From Pogona vitticeps (Eukaryota > Chordata > Lepidosauria > Squamata > Agamidae): a DNA stretch of 64,000 nucleotides. The stretch lies in NCBI RefSeq assembly GCF_051106095.1, contig NC_135783.1, positions 326,410,322 through 326,474,321 of the forward strand, written 5' to 3'. Below, one piece after another: positions 11,968 to 23,725 of this stretch (the first letter of the stretch is position 1; the number at the start of each line of letters is the position of its first letter). The notes below the pieces were generated by a model that saw nothing but the letters and a program-made list of their open reading frames with translations, made no database searches and had not been told where the DNA came from. Both the position numbers and the translations under genes were made by a program.

Positions 11968-12420
11968 GTAGTAGGCATCCTTCAGTCTCAAGAGACTATG
12001 GTATCATGCTCTGTATGGAGGACTTGGAACAGCATCTAGTGTGGCTGAAAAGGCCAATTCGAGAGTGACAATCTCTTCCACAAATCCAATCTGTCCCCTG
12101 TCCAGCTCCCTGGTTTTGCTGCTTTTGTGACTTCCTCTTTGCCTCGGCCTGCTGGGCAAGGGTCTCTTCAAATTGGGAGAGGCCGTGATGCAATGCCTGC
12201 CTCAAGGCTGAACGCTCAGATGTCAGAGTTTCCCATCTGTTGAGGTCTATTCCTAAGGCCTTCAGATCCCGCTTGCAGATGTCCTTGTATCACAGCTGTG
12301 GTCTCCCTCTGGGGCGATTTCCCTGCACTAATTCTCCATACAGGAGATCCTTTGGAATCCGAATATCAATCATTCTCACGACGTGCCCAAGCCAACACAG
12401 ACATCACTGTTTCAGTTCCT
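11968..12420 (-). mobile_element. Non-LTR LINE C-terminus with zinc-finger-like end, family unassigned
   Basis: Minus-strand translation gives a CWLGHVVRM-like start, then RIPKDLLYGELVQGNRPRGRP, KDICKRDLKALGIDLNRWE, LTSERSALRQALHHGL, and ends ICGRDCHSRIGLFSHTRCC. LGHV.RM, GRP, RYKD and WE..A..R are common at the C-terminus of several LINE clades. The final Cys/His cluster looks like a small zinc finger. Fewer than 500 bp remain, with some decay. I cannot name the clade; Vingi or RTE-X would be candidates. Confidence 0.6.
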
Positions 12421-12487
12421 ATGGTACGCTGTTTCAGTTTCTATGGTACATACAAATATTTAAGTGCTTTTACTAGTGTTTTTCCCC

Positions 12488-12575
12488 ACTGATTTTCCAT
12501 GGCTGAGAAAGGATTTGAACCCAGGACTGAGTCTTAGTCTGACACTATCCACTACACTATGTCTGCTCTCAGTTT
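12488..12575 (-). mobile_element. Sauria-type tRNA-derived SINE head
   Basis: Read on the minus strand, the piece has GTGTAGTGGATAGTG (A-box region) and CTGGGTTCAAATCC (B box), then CTCAGCCATGGAAA. This matches the head of the squamate Sauria SINE. The body and tail are missing. Confidence 0.7.
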
Positions 12576-12839
12576 CTATGGTTTCTACAAAATTTCATTG
12601 CACAAAACTAGTGTCTCTTACATTTGTAAACCACACACACACACTAAAAATAAATAGACTCATTGAAGTATCAAAGAGATACCAGCTATACATCAAATTC
12701 TTCTAGTTTTTAAAAGTCTATGCAAACAAGGCAGCAGCTCTCATGATTTTGTGCAGTGCACATATGGACATACACACAAACATTCCCCCAAATACCCTGT
12801 TCCCACAAATTTAGGATCAGAAAATATTGTCATCTTCCA

Positions 12840-13490
12840 GGTAAGAAGGACAATTCTCCAGCTTCTTGATCCCACCTGGTTAGACTATATTTGACAAGAA
12901 ATGGGCTACTTCAATAGCATTCTTTTGGCCATTTGCTAGATCTTCTTTCATACATGTGGTTGGGCATAAACGGAATGCACATAAATGCTGCATTCATTGA
13001 ATTTCTCCACAGTCACATAAAAGATGTCCTATAATCAAGTAGCCCCATTTTACTTGATTATTCTTTGATCCTCCTACTTTGCCTAAGTCTATTAAGTGGA
13101 AGTCTATTGACTTCCAGATGGTCCCTCTAGAGTTTGTGCTCATGGGCAACATTCTAGAGCATTTATCCACCCACCAAGGTGTGTTGTTTTTGTTCTTCAT
13201 GGCCTAGCTTCTTCTGGGTTAATATGTAGATCTTGAGATGTGTGCAGAAAATTTTTGCTTGATTTTAGCCGTTGTAGCTGGTTGATGTCCATGAATTGGC
13301 TGGGTATGGTCCTGTATTATCTTATTTCATCTCTCAAACATAATTCTGTAGGAACAATGCCAGCCAAATTATAGACCTTTTCAGTGGTGGTAGATTTTGG
13401 CAGCTAGTAATAATCCTGCATGTTCCATTGATACCTACATCCACTTGTTTTGCATGTGCTGATTTATACTATATGGCTCTAGCATTATCT
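12840..13490 (-). mobile_element. Old LINE RT C-terminal fragment (CxCGxxQ finger), family unassigned
   Basis: Minus-strand frames contain GYLIIGHLLCDCGEIQ (near 12994-13050) with a following MQHL-like reading, and DLANGQKNAIEVAHFL further down. C-x-CG-x2-Q-x-M-x-H is the usual C-terminal zinc-binding motif of many non-LTR retrotransposons. Upstream codons up to about 13490 are decayed. No terminus or target duplication was found. Confidence 0.45.
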
Positions 13491-14170
13491 GCTGTGGAGT
13501 AGCATGGGGGCAAAGCTATTACCTAGAAGAAGAACAATTTTGTTGCTTCTTGATCTCACCTGGTAAAATGAAACAAGGAAGGATCTTACTGTCCTACACA
13601 GAGGCTGGTCAGCTAACTCTGACACCCATGAGAGACAATAGCAACCCTAGCCACCAGAAATTCTAACCACACAGAACTATTTTTAGTTGCCATCTGGTAG
13701 CAAAGCACAGTTTCATAAAAGTTTAATAGTATTATTTCATGTCTGCCAAATGATCATATTTCCTGCACACATGGCAAAGACCTTTTCAAAGGTTGAAAAC
13801 AGATGTGGAGAAGAGATCCATGTCCCCCTGTCCTCACCATCAGTATAACGATGTGAAATTTTCAATGTCACATACGGTATGAGACTAGTCCTGTGTCAAA
13901 AATTTCTTCCATGAGAATTGTGATTGAAAAGAAATTTCCTCCAAAAACAACTTTAAGCGAGAAGCAATTTTGGACAGTCTCTCATAGGTGAGGTGCAAGA
14001 TTCTTGTGCTTACATCACTACTGAGGAAAATAAAGAGGGAGTAGTTAAGAACTGTGTATGAATATTTTCTCTCCTATATCTGTGGCAGCCAGAAGTCCTT
14101 CTCCAGATCCTAACACTTGAAATAAAAATCATTAAGCCTTCGCCACAGGGTTTTCTTATTTTTACTTCAG
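13491..14170. other. No recognisable feature
   Basis: Unique-looking DNA; only short chance frames. No repeat family recognised. Confidence 0.4.
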
Positions 14171-14289
14171 GAAGTGTGGGCAGCCAGGAAAGCTGCAGAG
14201 TGATGAGCAACTGTATAAATTCTAAACAAAACCCTCAGCCACCTTGCAGTGTTGTGGCAAGCTCAAATATATCACCAGAAGAAATGTTA

Positions 14290-14730
14290 AAGGGCTTGAA
14301 AAATGAATGCCTCGTTCACAGGGAGATGTCTTTCTCTTGGTCCCACCAACCTCACAGGTATGTTTGGTGGGGACACAGGAGAGGGCCTTCTCTGTTGCTG
14401 TTCTCAGAGTCTGGAACTCCCTCCCACAGGAGGCCAGACTGGCCCCAATTCTTTGCTGTCCTTCTGCAAGCAACAGAAGACCTTTCTCTTCAGATAGGCT
14501 TTCCGTTAAATAACTGATTGACCAAGGGGATTTTTTTTTTTAAAAAGGGAGCATTGTTATTCTGTATTCTACTTGTATTTTTAATATTGTTCTTATTATG
14601 AGTTTTAATATATTTCTTTAATTTTTTAAAAAATGTAATAATTTATTATTTGGTTTTAACTCTGTTGCTTTTAATACTCTCTAAACCACCTTGGATCCCT
14701 TAGGAGACAAGTACAGTATTACAAACAAAC
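14290..14730 (+). mobile_element. L2 LINE 3' end, copy with (ACAA)n tail
   Basis: A plus frame (from 14307) reads CLVGTQERAFSVAVLRVWNSLPQEARLAP, the conserved L2 ORF2 C-terminal block, then decays. The 3' untranslated part has TTAATATATTTCTTTAA and CCACCTTGGATCCCTTAGG just before an (ACAA)n tail at 14731. A second copy of the same subfamily is at 62690-63085 in reverse. Confidence 0.8.
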
Positions 14731-14790
14731 AAACAAACAAACAAACAAACAAACAAACAAAGTAACTAACTAACTAACTAACTTACTTAC

Positions 14791-14825
<35 letters not shown>

Positions 14826-14873
14826 TATTTATATTTATATTTATTTATTTATTTATTTATTTATTTTATTCCT
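14731..14873. repeat. Compound microsatellite between two L2 tails
   Basis: (ACAA)n at 14731-14761 is followed by (TAAC)n, (TTAC)n and a long (TTTA)n run to about 14873. The left part is the tail of the plus-strand L2 and the right part the tail of the next L2, which lies on the minus strand. Confidence 0.9.
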
Positions 14874-15215
14874 ATCCCGCCTATCTGGTCATACTAGACC
14901 ACTCTAGGCAGCTTACAATTGGAGCAACAATAAAATTATTAAAAACATTACAAATAGACAAAAATGGAAATCAAAGAATATAAAAGAAAAATCATCAGGG
15001 ATTATCTGTTGGGAAAGCCTGCCTATACATCAGTGTTTTCAATTGTTTCTTAAAAATGCCCAGCGAGGGAGCCGCGCGAATCTCAGGAGGTAAGTTGTTC
15101 CAGAGGCGAGGGGCCACCGCCGAGAAGGCCCGATTTCTGGTCTTTTCCTTCCAGGCCTCTCTCGGCGTCAGGCTCCTCAGCCTCACCTCCTGGCTCGCAC
15201 GGGTGACACGGGTAG
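14874..15215 (-). mobile_element. L2 LINE 3' end
   Basis: The minus frame 14995-15186 reads MRLRSLTPREAWKEKTRNRAFSAVAPRLWNNLPPEIRAAPSLGIFKKQLKTLMYRQAF, a clean L2 ORF2 C-terminus. The 3' end is CCCGCCTATCTGGTC with CCACTCTAGGCAGC at 14876-14912. The frame is intact where present, so the copy is fairly young; it is 5' truncated. Confidence 0.88.
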
Positions 15216-15601
15216 ATCTAGGTCACCATCTGTCAACCACCCCACTCTGGGCTGCTAACAACAACATAAGGATAAAAGCAATTAAAAACACAATAAAAAT
15301 AAGTTAATACATAACAAATCAGGAAATTAAAAGAGATGGCAGTAAGGTGGTGGAAAAGGGGATGAAGGGGATAGCAAAAAGAATGGTAAAAAGGGAGGGC
15401 AAGATCCTAGTCCTGTAGGAAAGCCTGGCGGAAGAGCCAGGTCCTCAGTGCTCTTTTGAATCCATTCAGCGAGGGTGCCAGACGAATCTCAGCTGGCAGG
15501 TTGTTCCATAGGTGGGAGGCAACCACTGAGAAGGCGAGAAGGCCCGGTTTCTTGTTCTTTCCCTCTAGGCCTCCTTCTGGTTCAAGGCTCTCACCAAATA
15601 A
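15216..15601 (-). mobile_element. L2 LINE 3' end, second subfamily
   Basis: The minus frame 15407-15610 reads GLEGKNKKPGLLAFSVVASHLWNNLPAEIRLAPSLNGFKRALRTWLFRQAF. The tail side shows CACCCCACTCTGGGCTGC near 15240. It abuts the preceding L2 and is followed at its far end by an (AATC)n array, so two L2 insertions lie head to tail. Confidence 0.85.
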
Positions 15602-15602
15602 G

Positions 15603-15670
<68 letters not shown>
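15602..15670. repeat. (TCAA)n microsatellite
   Basis: About 17 near-perfect TCAA units. Its translation gives INQS repeats, which produce spurious open frames on the plus strand. Confidence 0.97.
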
Positions 15671-15671
<1 letters not shown>

Positions 15672-16655
15672 GTTTGGGAAAATTGGAAACAAAACATGGT
15701 GTAGTACTTTTTTCCTTAGACCTGGACACTGTCTTCTCACATACCACATACAGAACCTTCCACAAAGGATCTGTATTAAATATATTATTTGCAAAATGTA
15801 TTCCCAGTGATTCCTGAATATATAACATTTGGAAGATCTTGGAGAAGGTGCCAGACCTTGAAAAGTGCTGCCCAACATTGTTGGAGTACTGTTTTTTCCT
15901 TCTGGAGAGATTGGATGAAATAGTCTACCTAGTTTTCCTGCCCAGAAAGAGGGTGGAGAACATGGAATGGCCACTTGTGGATAGCTATAGTAGTGGGCAA
16001 CACTCATGTTGCTAAAGCAGAGTGCAGTTCATTGCCCTCCAGACATCACACAGACACAGCCTGGCTCCCTGCAGAAAAAGGCAGCATGACAGCTACATTG
16101 GACGTAATGTTCCTCTAAAACACATTCCAGATCTAGTTCATTCTAATGATATGGCAGCATTTGCTGAAAACATGGTTGAAGGTTAGTTCATCTAATTTAG
16201 CAAACCTCACTCCATTATGGTAAACCGTGCTCCGTTTCATAAAGGAGAGAGGGTAAAACACATTATTACACCATATGCTAACAGTCACATAAAACCAGAA
16301 TTTAGCTGTCATTGCTTTACCCTTTAAAAAAAATTGGCATGGGACTATACTCATCTGGATGCAATTGACAGTATTACATCTTTTCCATCATGCTATTGAG
16401 CTCCTCCAGTTTTCAGCTGGGTCAACAGAATCTCCATCACTCCTACCCACCCTCAATGCAGAAAATAATTCTCACATTGATAGACTACTAATGTTGAGAT
16501 TGCTAAGGTCTTCTAATTTGCTCCTGATAGTTTATTTCTATGGACAGGAACAAATTCTTAAAACAGTGGTAAGGGGAAGAGTTGTTGTACCCCATGCTTT
16601 AATTTTATCCTTATATGGTAAGGATGAAAATATTAGGATGTTAATGACAATACTG
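15671..16655. other. No recognisable feature
   Basis: Unique-looking sequence with no repeat family or gene recognised. The open frame at 16359-16676 has no domain. Confidence 0.4.
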
Positions 16656-16664
16656 TATTCATAC

Positions 16665-16795
16665 AGTGTTTTCTAAGAGTGCTCAAAGCATTTCACTCTA
16701 TTATTTCAGTAAACTTTATGACAACCTTATGGTATAAATCATCATTATTACACCCACATTATAGCTATGTGGGTGAGGCTGACAGAAGGGTGATA
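16665..16795 (+). mobile_element. Possible ancient MIR/L2-like core
   Basis: ATGACAACCTTATGGTATAA is followed by ATTACACCCACATTATAG and GTGAGGCTGACAG. This resembles the old amniote MIR/L2 3' block (ACAACCCTATGAGGTAGG ... CCCCATTTTACAG ... GAGGCTGAGAG). It is diverged, so the call is tentative. Confidence 0.4.
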
Positions 16796-19470
16796 CATTA
16801 TAAGGCTACCTAATGAGTAAAGTAAAGCCAAGTGTGCTACTTATACTATATGAGGCTTAGATTGACTTTTATCCTCATTGCACGCCATGGGCTATCCAAA
16901 CCAAAGCTGGATGCCACCAAGCACCAAATCCTAGCAAATATTTCAATGTACATCGTCCGAATAATACTAAAATATTTATTTCTGAAATCTGACCATGAAA
17001 AGACTGTTTGCTCAAACCTCCCACTGCAACAGTGAGATTTCTTATTCTTCTGTAAAAACAAGAACCATGGTGTATTTATTTATATTTAATGGGGGGAGGG
17101 AATGATTTTGTATATCCATTTGCCAAGAAATGGCAAGTTCTCTACTGCTCAGTGCCCTTTCTGGAGAATTTTGGGCAGGAAATATGCCATTTTCGACACA
17201 AGCTGTAAAAATTCTGCACAGATTGGTGTTTTGTCTAGAGGGGAGAAGTGAATCACAAAACATTCGATGCATCTCATAGGATTTGGGGATGTGGGTGTAA
17301 ATCTCATGCAGAGAAATCTCACTGTGTGGAGAAAAAAGTGATTTTTATTGATTTCTCTGTGAAAAGAAAAGATTGCAAAATTCATATCTCTACTACACTA
17401 GCATATACATCATCTTTTTCTATACCTGCTTCACTTTCTGCTTAGACTACAAATACTAACCAAAATGTATTTTTCAGTTGATCCTACAATATTATAGAAT
17501 GGATGTTTTCCTGTGCTGTATCATTTCACCCCACATGCAGAGGGTGGTATGTGTTAATGCTCTCCTGTATAAAAACTTTTCCTATAAACCATTATAGTGT
17601 AAGAAACGAATAAGCTCTGTCCCAAGCTGCTACTTTTCTATGTACAGGGAGGACTTTCAAATCTGAGCAATCTCTAATTTAATATTTTATTTCAGGAGCA
17701 GTTCATCCTCTGCCACCTTTACGGACAGGCTGTACTGTTTACTCTGCTCTTTAGCTCTTTCATAAACTAGACAGTATTTTGGATTTCTCTTGGCCATAGA
17801 CAACATTTTGGAGTTATGTGAAGAACCCAGCAACAAAGAAAGGTTTTCTTAAACCCTGTTTTTCTTGGACAATCTGGAGGGGGAAAAGTGCCTTTGACCA
17901 GTGTGGTGTAAATTATTGTGAGGCAACATGTGTCTGAATTCGAAAGAGAAGGAATCAAACCTCACAGTGCTTTTCAATGGTGAGTAGTTCATACTCTTTA
18001 TTTTCTTGGCACACAGCCTTTCCTTCTCCTCACATTTGTGTGTTTATTTAAAATATCTGCATGTCATTTTACAATTGAGAAAGAGCCCTTTTGTTTATTT
18101 ACACAAACTAAGGCTATAAAATTGATATGCTCTATATTGCACTCTTGAGCCAAGAGTTATACACCTCCTGTTCTCCCTCATATAAGTCCATTGCCATTTT
18201 GGTCTTGAACTCTATACACTACGAATATGCTAACACTGGGACTTGGATAAAGATATCTGTTTTTGTCTCCACACCACTCTGGATGTGTGCTTGCTTGTCA
18301 CTGTAAGCAGAGCTCAGAAAAAGGAAGCATGGCTGAGAGATCCAGGAACATAGGAACCATTCATAAGCGCTGCAATATTTTTAAATAAGATTGTGGTCGT
18401 CCTGTTAAATTTCACCTCACCTCCACCAATGTGTAATGCTTCTTCTAATGATGAACTTTCTATATTAGTCAAGATCAGTGTGGATTAATTATGATGGATA
18501 TTAGGATCCTTCATTTTAAAAGATGTTAAAGTTCTTTGCTTAGCATACTAGGTGGCATCGAGCATGGGCCCCTGAATCACTGGGGGGTTCAGTGAGTTAG
18601 TGAGTCAGCTCTTCCATATATTCCTTAATTTCAGAAAACACACCAAACCTAATCCCAGCATTATTCAAAACATGTGTATAACTCTTATAACCCCCTAAAC
18701 ACAACTACTTCAAATGCTACCAAGAACATATGGACCTCTATTGGTGGATCCCTCCCATGCCAACCTATTTCTTGCAGGTAAGAGCTGTCTGTCTTTCAAA
18801 AAGTAACTGCTCAAGCTTTGGCCCACAGAAATGAGCAAGGACAGCATGGAGGGAGAAAGAAAAGAAGGGAACAGCATTCTTCCAACTGCCCCAAAGCTCA
18901 CAGTCTGCTCCCTGTTCTTGCTGCTGTTTTGTCAGGGTGCAAGCACAACTGTCCATGTAATTCTAACAGTGTCCAATACACACACTTATCACTGAATTGA
19001 GAGAAACACCATTCTCACGCCCCACAACCCCATCTCAGTGCCATGCCCTTTTCAGACTCCCATTCCCACAAGAATGATGACAACACTGGGGGAGTGATTC
19101 GGAAGGGTTGGGAAGACATTTGCTGCACTTGGACTTACCCAGTGGGCTGACTGAGGAAAGAAAAGGTAACTCAAAACAGCCAGCCATTGCCTGCTTTCTC
19201 TCGCCATTCGATTATATGTGGGGTGAAAATTCCACATATAACCAAAACTATGCTGCTCGGACCTTTGAAATTCAAGGAAGACATGTACATTAAGAAAACT
19301 ATATTATGATGGCCGAGCTGTTTTCCCAGTGTTGAATATCCATCCTGCCTACTATTCTTGTCCCTGTCCTCAAGAACATATTTGCCTTAGAGTACTGCTG
19401 ACAAGACCCATGCCCTCATCTGCCCACTTCCTGTTTCAATAAGAAACCTGAACCAGAGGGGGAATCATAT
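16796..19470. other. No recognisable feature
   Basis: A 2.7-kb stretch with no LINE, SINE or DNA element that I recognise and no open frame above about 80 codons. It may be old decayed repeats or single-copy intergenic or intronic DNA. Confidence 0.4.
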
Positions 19471-19484
19471 CAGTCTGTTAAAAC

Positions 19485-19550
19485 AACTGAAGAGTCTTCT
19501 GGTACCTTAAAAATGAACAAATGTATTACTTCATAGGGTTGTTCAGACTA
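19485..19550 (-). mobile_element. Penelope-like (type 2) tail fragment
   Basis: GAGTCTTCTGGTACCTTAAA followed by TGAACAAATGTATTACTTCA is the complement of the 3' tail seen at 10845-10880 (AATAAATTTATTAAAGGTG). No hammerhead core remains. Confidence 0.45.
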
Positions 19551-19860
19551 AAATTGCAAGCCCGCAAGTCAATAAAGGGGCCTTTCTGGAATGAAAGCAA
19601 TAGTTTTGTGGTTCCTCCTCCTTGGATGCAAAAGGAGAACATATGAAAATAAACATCTCCAACCCTGATTAACATTTTTGAAGAAGCTGAAAGCTTTGCA
19701 TATTACTGTGGAATTGTAGTTGGTCCTAATGAAGATATTGCTTTTTGGCTTTTCTTCAGTGTTTTAGAAACTCTCAAAGAAAATAAAACATATTTTGCAT
19801 AAAAATGTGGGGGAAATCCCAAATAATGGTTTGACACAAATACAGCAAAAAGACCATAGC

Positions 19861-20150
19861 AGATGGGGGTATTCATATGAAAATACCCCACACAGGTGGA
19901 TATAACTGGGGTCCAGCCCCCTGGGGCCGGACCGTCCACTCGCCTTCCACTGTTGCTGCGGGCTCCTTTCCTATCAATCAATCTTGAAGAGCTTGCAGTC
20001 TTCAAGTCACTTTTTGACCTTGCAGCGAGACTCATCCTCCTGCCAGAAGTGGCTTGCAGACAGCAAGCTCCAGAGTGATAGGAAGGGAGCGGAGAGCTTG
20101 TGGCAACAGCTTTTGTCCACCTGTGTGGGGGCATTTGTATAAGAATATTT
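19861..20150. mobile_element. hAT-like foldback MITE, decayed
   Basis: It begins GATGGGGGTATTCATATG and ends with a partly matching CATTTGTATAAGAATATT. Inside, CCCCACACAGGTGGA at 19887 pairs with TCCACCTGTGTGGGG at 20116-20130, and GGGCTCCTTTCCTATCA pairs with TGATAGGAAGGGAGC near 20077. GGGTCCAGCCCC...GGGGCCGGACC matches the second copy at 51908. Termini are worn and the flanking duplication is not clear. Confidence 0.6.
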
Positions 20151-20427
20151 AAAATCATCCAAAGCCTCTGTTAACAATCAGTCCCTTCACCCATGCTTGC
20201 TGCATGAATGGGCTTTGTTTCTTCATAGGAAACTAGTTTTGCACAATGATATCTTGATGAGGGGGGGGGGGAAGAACAGCACTCCTCATCTTCCTCTTGC
20301 TTGGGGAGGTGACAGAACTTGAAGGGATTGAAATTTTTTTCAAGGTGTCTATCTCATCAAGTCAAGGCAGATTCAGTTAACAAAAGCAAATAATTGCACA
20401 GTCCCAGGGCACCCTTAGAAGAAGGGA

Positions 20428-20547
20428 ATCATAGAATGATTGAGTTGGAAGGGGCCTGTAAGGCCATCGAGTCCAACCCCCCAGTCAAAGCAGGAATCCA
20501 AATCACAGTAGATCTGACAGATGTTTATCCAATTTTCTCTCTTGAAT
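20428..20547 (-). mobile_element. CR1-type LINE 3' end fragment
   Basis: AATCATAGAATGATTGAGT, GGAAGGGGCCTGTAAGGCC and TCGAGTCCAACCCCC are the complement of the CR1 3' end. Only about 120 bp remains and it abuts a SINE tail. Confidence 0.8.
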
Positions 20548-20641
20548 GGTAAACCACTTCTGGGTACTCTTTACCTAAAACACCCTGGAACTGCTTCCTG
20601 TTAAGTCAGAGTCAATTTGATGGCACACATTATTATTATTC
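20548..20641 (+). mobile_element. SINE 3' tail with BovB-like end
   Basis: GTAAACCACTTCTGGGTACTC is followed by TAAGTCAGAGTCAATTTGATGG and an (ATT)n tail. The same body occurs in the longer SINE at 48185-48415. The ending resembles the BovB 3' end, the usual relation for BovB-mobilised SINEs. Confidence 0.65.
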
Positions 20642-20737
20642 TTTACATTCTGAAATAAAATACACGGTGAGAATGTGGAGAGTGGGGAACCATGGAAATC
20701 CCAAAACTGGGCTAAGAACTTTAAGCATTTGTAAGTA

Positions 20738-21173
20738 CAGTGGTGCCCTGCTTGACGATTACCTCATTGTACGATAAATCCGCTGTACCATTATTTTTTT
20801 GCAATCGCTACTGAAGTTGCAAAACAATGTTTCAATGGGTTTTTTTCATTTGACGATGATCGGTTCCCTGCTTTGGGAACCAATTTTTTGCTTTACGACG
20901 ATCAAAAACAGCTGATCGTCAGGTTTTGAAAATGGCCACCCGCTGTGCAAAATGGCTCCCCACTGTGTTCAGGACAGATTGCTCACATTACAGGCACCGG
21001 AAAATGGCCGCCCTATGGAGGATCTTCGCTGGACGGTGAGGTATTTCGCCCATTGGAACGCATTAACCGATTTTTAATGCATTTCAATGGGCTTTTTACT
21101 TTTGCTTGACAACGATTTCGTTCTACAGCGATTTTGCTGGAACGGATTATTGTCGTCAAGTGGGGCACCACTG
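20738..21173. mobile_element. Tigger-like (TcMar) MITE, copy b
   Basis: Starts CAGTGGTGCCCTGCTTGACG and ends GGGGCACCACTG, flanked by TA on both sides (20736-20737, 21174-21175). Subterminal segments pair (TTGACGA... with ...TCGTCAAG). At 436 bp it is the compact form of the family. No open frame. Confidence 0.85.
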
Positions 21174-21175
21174 TA

Positions 21176-22067
21176 ATTTATGTCATTACGGTTCCAAACC
21201 ACTGTTTATGTGTTATGTAGTTTTAGTCATCTGCTTCTAGGATGAAAATCTATGCTATAAATTCAGTTTTCATAAAACTGTACTTTAAGTATATTTTATT
21301 ATTATCTGTCACAAACTACCCAAGGAACAATGTTAGGAAAGCAGACAATCCAGCGGTGCAGTCAAAGGAACAGGTATATTTGTTCTGTATGAGAAGAGGT
21401 AAATACACATGTCATATTGATGGGCACTTTAGCCTCAACATTAATAATTTACTTCATATTATTTATTCAAAAGCTTCCCCCCCAATCAATTGGCCCAAAT
21501 GCACAAACAAAGAAAACTGTCAATAAATGTCAATCATAGTTTCTTTGGATCTAAACTACATGTTTGCATTCAGTCCCTAGGGGATGGGGGCAAACCCATA
21601 CAGTAAAGTCATTTAAAAAGATCCTTTTCAGTTGCACCAAGCTGTCTCATTTTGTAGGAGCACTTGTGTTGTCAAATCAATAACTACAGACAAGTAAATA
21701 GGACCTCTAATGTAAGAATCATTGTGTTTCTTCATATTATTATTTAGTTTTCATGTCTCTGTGACTCACAATTTGCTCTAATACTCTCTATCTTTTAATA
21801 CTGAACATCAACATTCTAAATTTGTGTTTGGTAAATTATTAATTGCCTTCGTTAATCAGCAATGCCCTTAGAAATGTCATGGCTGGATATCTGTGTTATA
21901 GCCAGTTGACAGTACCTCAAAGCATTTGTTAGACTGTGATTATAAATCAGATATTCACAGAGAGATCCCAACCAACATGATGAAACTTAATCACCTGAAT
22001 AACTTGAATTTCTACAATTCTGAGTAAAACATCAAAAATTCCGAAGCAAGTTAGTGATTTAATTAGT

Positions 22068-22070
<3 letters not shown>
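21176..22070. other. No recognisable feature
   Basis: AT-rich unique-looking sequence up to the (CA)n run. No gene or repeat recognised. Confidence 0.4.

Positions 22071-22071
<1 letters not shown>

Positions 22072-22145
<74 letters not shown>
22072..22145. repeat. (CA)n microsatellite
   Basis: About 37 uninterrupted CA units, long enough to be length-variable between individuals. Confidence 0.98.
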
Positions 22146-22148
<3 letters not shown>

Positions 22149-22611
22149 GTCCCCTAGAAATGAATGTTGTGTTCTTCCAAACTGCATAGAATATTAGCCT
22201 GTTGGAATCTTTTCCAGCTCACAGCTGGAGGGAGGGAAGGAAGCAAGCAAGGAAGGAAGGATATTTGCCTTCAAACTAAAGGTCCACCACATTCCCAAAT
22301 GTGGGAATGGTGCATAGTGCTCTGGAGCCCAAATCCTACACCTTTATTTTTCTCATTTTCAGGTTTTCCCCATCCTGAACTAGAAACATACACAGCTGTA
22401 TGCCAATATCTATACAGACAAAGAGCAGTTCAGTTCAGGCTACATCCAGGTTAGCTCAGAATAGGTCGATCCAACAATAGCACGGGAATTATTTGGGTAC
22501 CATTTTGCAGTATTCACACATCCCTACTAATAAGGCAAATATTGGTACTCAAAATTTTGGTGTTTCAATTACATGACAATTATTGATAAGCTTTGTATCT
22601 TCAGTCTAGGG

Positions 22612-23725
22612 CAGGGGTCTCAGACATGTGGCCCGGGGGCCATTTGCGGCCCGCCGGATGATAGTTTGTGGCCCCTGCCTTGCCTGCCCCCCCAATGCAC
22701 CCATGCATCCTCTACTGTAAAAAGTCAAAAAAGCCTTGCCTCACTCGCTGGCTCTCTCCCAAAACAGTGCCTCTTGCACCCTCCATCTGGAACTGCAGCC
22801 TGCCAGCCAGCCCACTGTCTGCCGGCTGGCAGGCTGCAGTTCCGGATAGAAGTTGCAAGAGGTGCTGTCTTGGGAGACGGCCAGTGAATGAGGCACGCTG
22901 CCGGCCCTTTTCCCCGAGTGTCTGAGCCACCGCTGAGTGATGCCTGAGAGCGGAGCTCGCTCCCGTCCCGTCCTTGATGAGCGCCTCCAAGCCACCAACA
23001 GCAGCTGCCGCCGCCGCCTCTTCCAGGAAAGCGGCTCTCTGGCTCTCTTTCTCTCTCGTCACCCCAGCACCAGCCTGGCGAGTGGCAGCCTCAGCACCCA
23101 GTGCTGCTTCCTCCTCCTCCTCCTCCTCCTCCTCCTCCTCCTCCAAGTCCTGCTTCAGCCGCCTCGGCTCTGGAGGCTGCCTGGACTCGCCTCTCAAAGT
23201 TTGCTCCCCTGTCATGGTGGGGGTAGCTCCTACTACTGAGTGCACCTTTTTTTGAGGGGACCCCTCAGAGGAAGGTTGCCGGATTTCCTTGTGTGTGTTT
23301 GTGTGCGTGTGGACGTGCACACACACACACACACACACCTGTGGGGGAGCCCACCTGCTCTGTTTAAGGTTGTGGGTATCGATGGGGGCTGTTCTCCTTT
23401 GGCAAGGCAAATTCTGTGAGGGTTTTTTAAAATTTTATGTTTATGTCCTCCCCGGCTAGGCGGTCACTGGCACTCCCTCCCTTCTCCGCTTCTTTGTCCT
23501 CCTGCTGCTGCTACTGGTGGTAGTAGTGAAGAAGGAGTCGGCGGGGGTTGTGGCCAGTGACAAGAGCTCGCACGCTCCTCCTCCTCGGAGCCCCAGCCAG
23601 GCTAAGGAAACTCCTGGGTGGCTTGCTCCGTATCTTGCTCCGCTTGGCAGAAAATCTGATGCAGACAAGCCTCACCCAGACTCTGCCTTCAGTGGCCCCC
23701 AGGTAAATTGAGTTTGAGACCCCTG
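22612..23725. mobile_element. Complete non-autonomous hAT DNA transposon
   Basis: It starts CAGGGGTCTCAGACATG and ends TGAGTTTGAGACCCCTG. It is flanked by a perfect 8-bp target duplication, GTCTAGGG, at 22604-22611 and 23726-23733, diagnostic of hAT elements. The interior is GC- and CpG-rich. It holds a foldback at about 22737-22896, whose core GCCTGCCAGCC/GGCTGGCAGGC sits around 22800-22830, and a (CTC)n run at 23104-23143. No transposase is seen; the 232-codon minus frame inside is a by-product of the GC-rich and (GAG)n sequence. The matching duplication suggests it is not very old. Confidence 0.92.
23104..23143. repeat. (CTC)n trinucleotide repeat
   Basis: About 12 CTC units inside the hAT element; encodes poly-Glu or poly-Ser in chance frames. 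Confidence 0.95.

Noticed and set aside
14731-14873. CRISPR-like direct repeats
   Set aside because: Simple tetranucleotide arrays without spacers in a vertebrate-type sequence.
15456-15810. Frames with INQS repeats
   Set aside because: Product of the (TCAA)n microsatellite.
22712-23410. 232-codon minus-strand open frame with poly-Glu
   Set aside because: Lies wholly inside the non-autonomous hAT; created by (CTC)n and GC-rich foldback sequence, with no domain.
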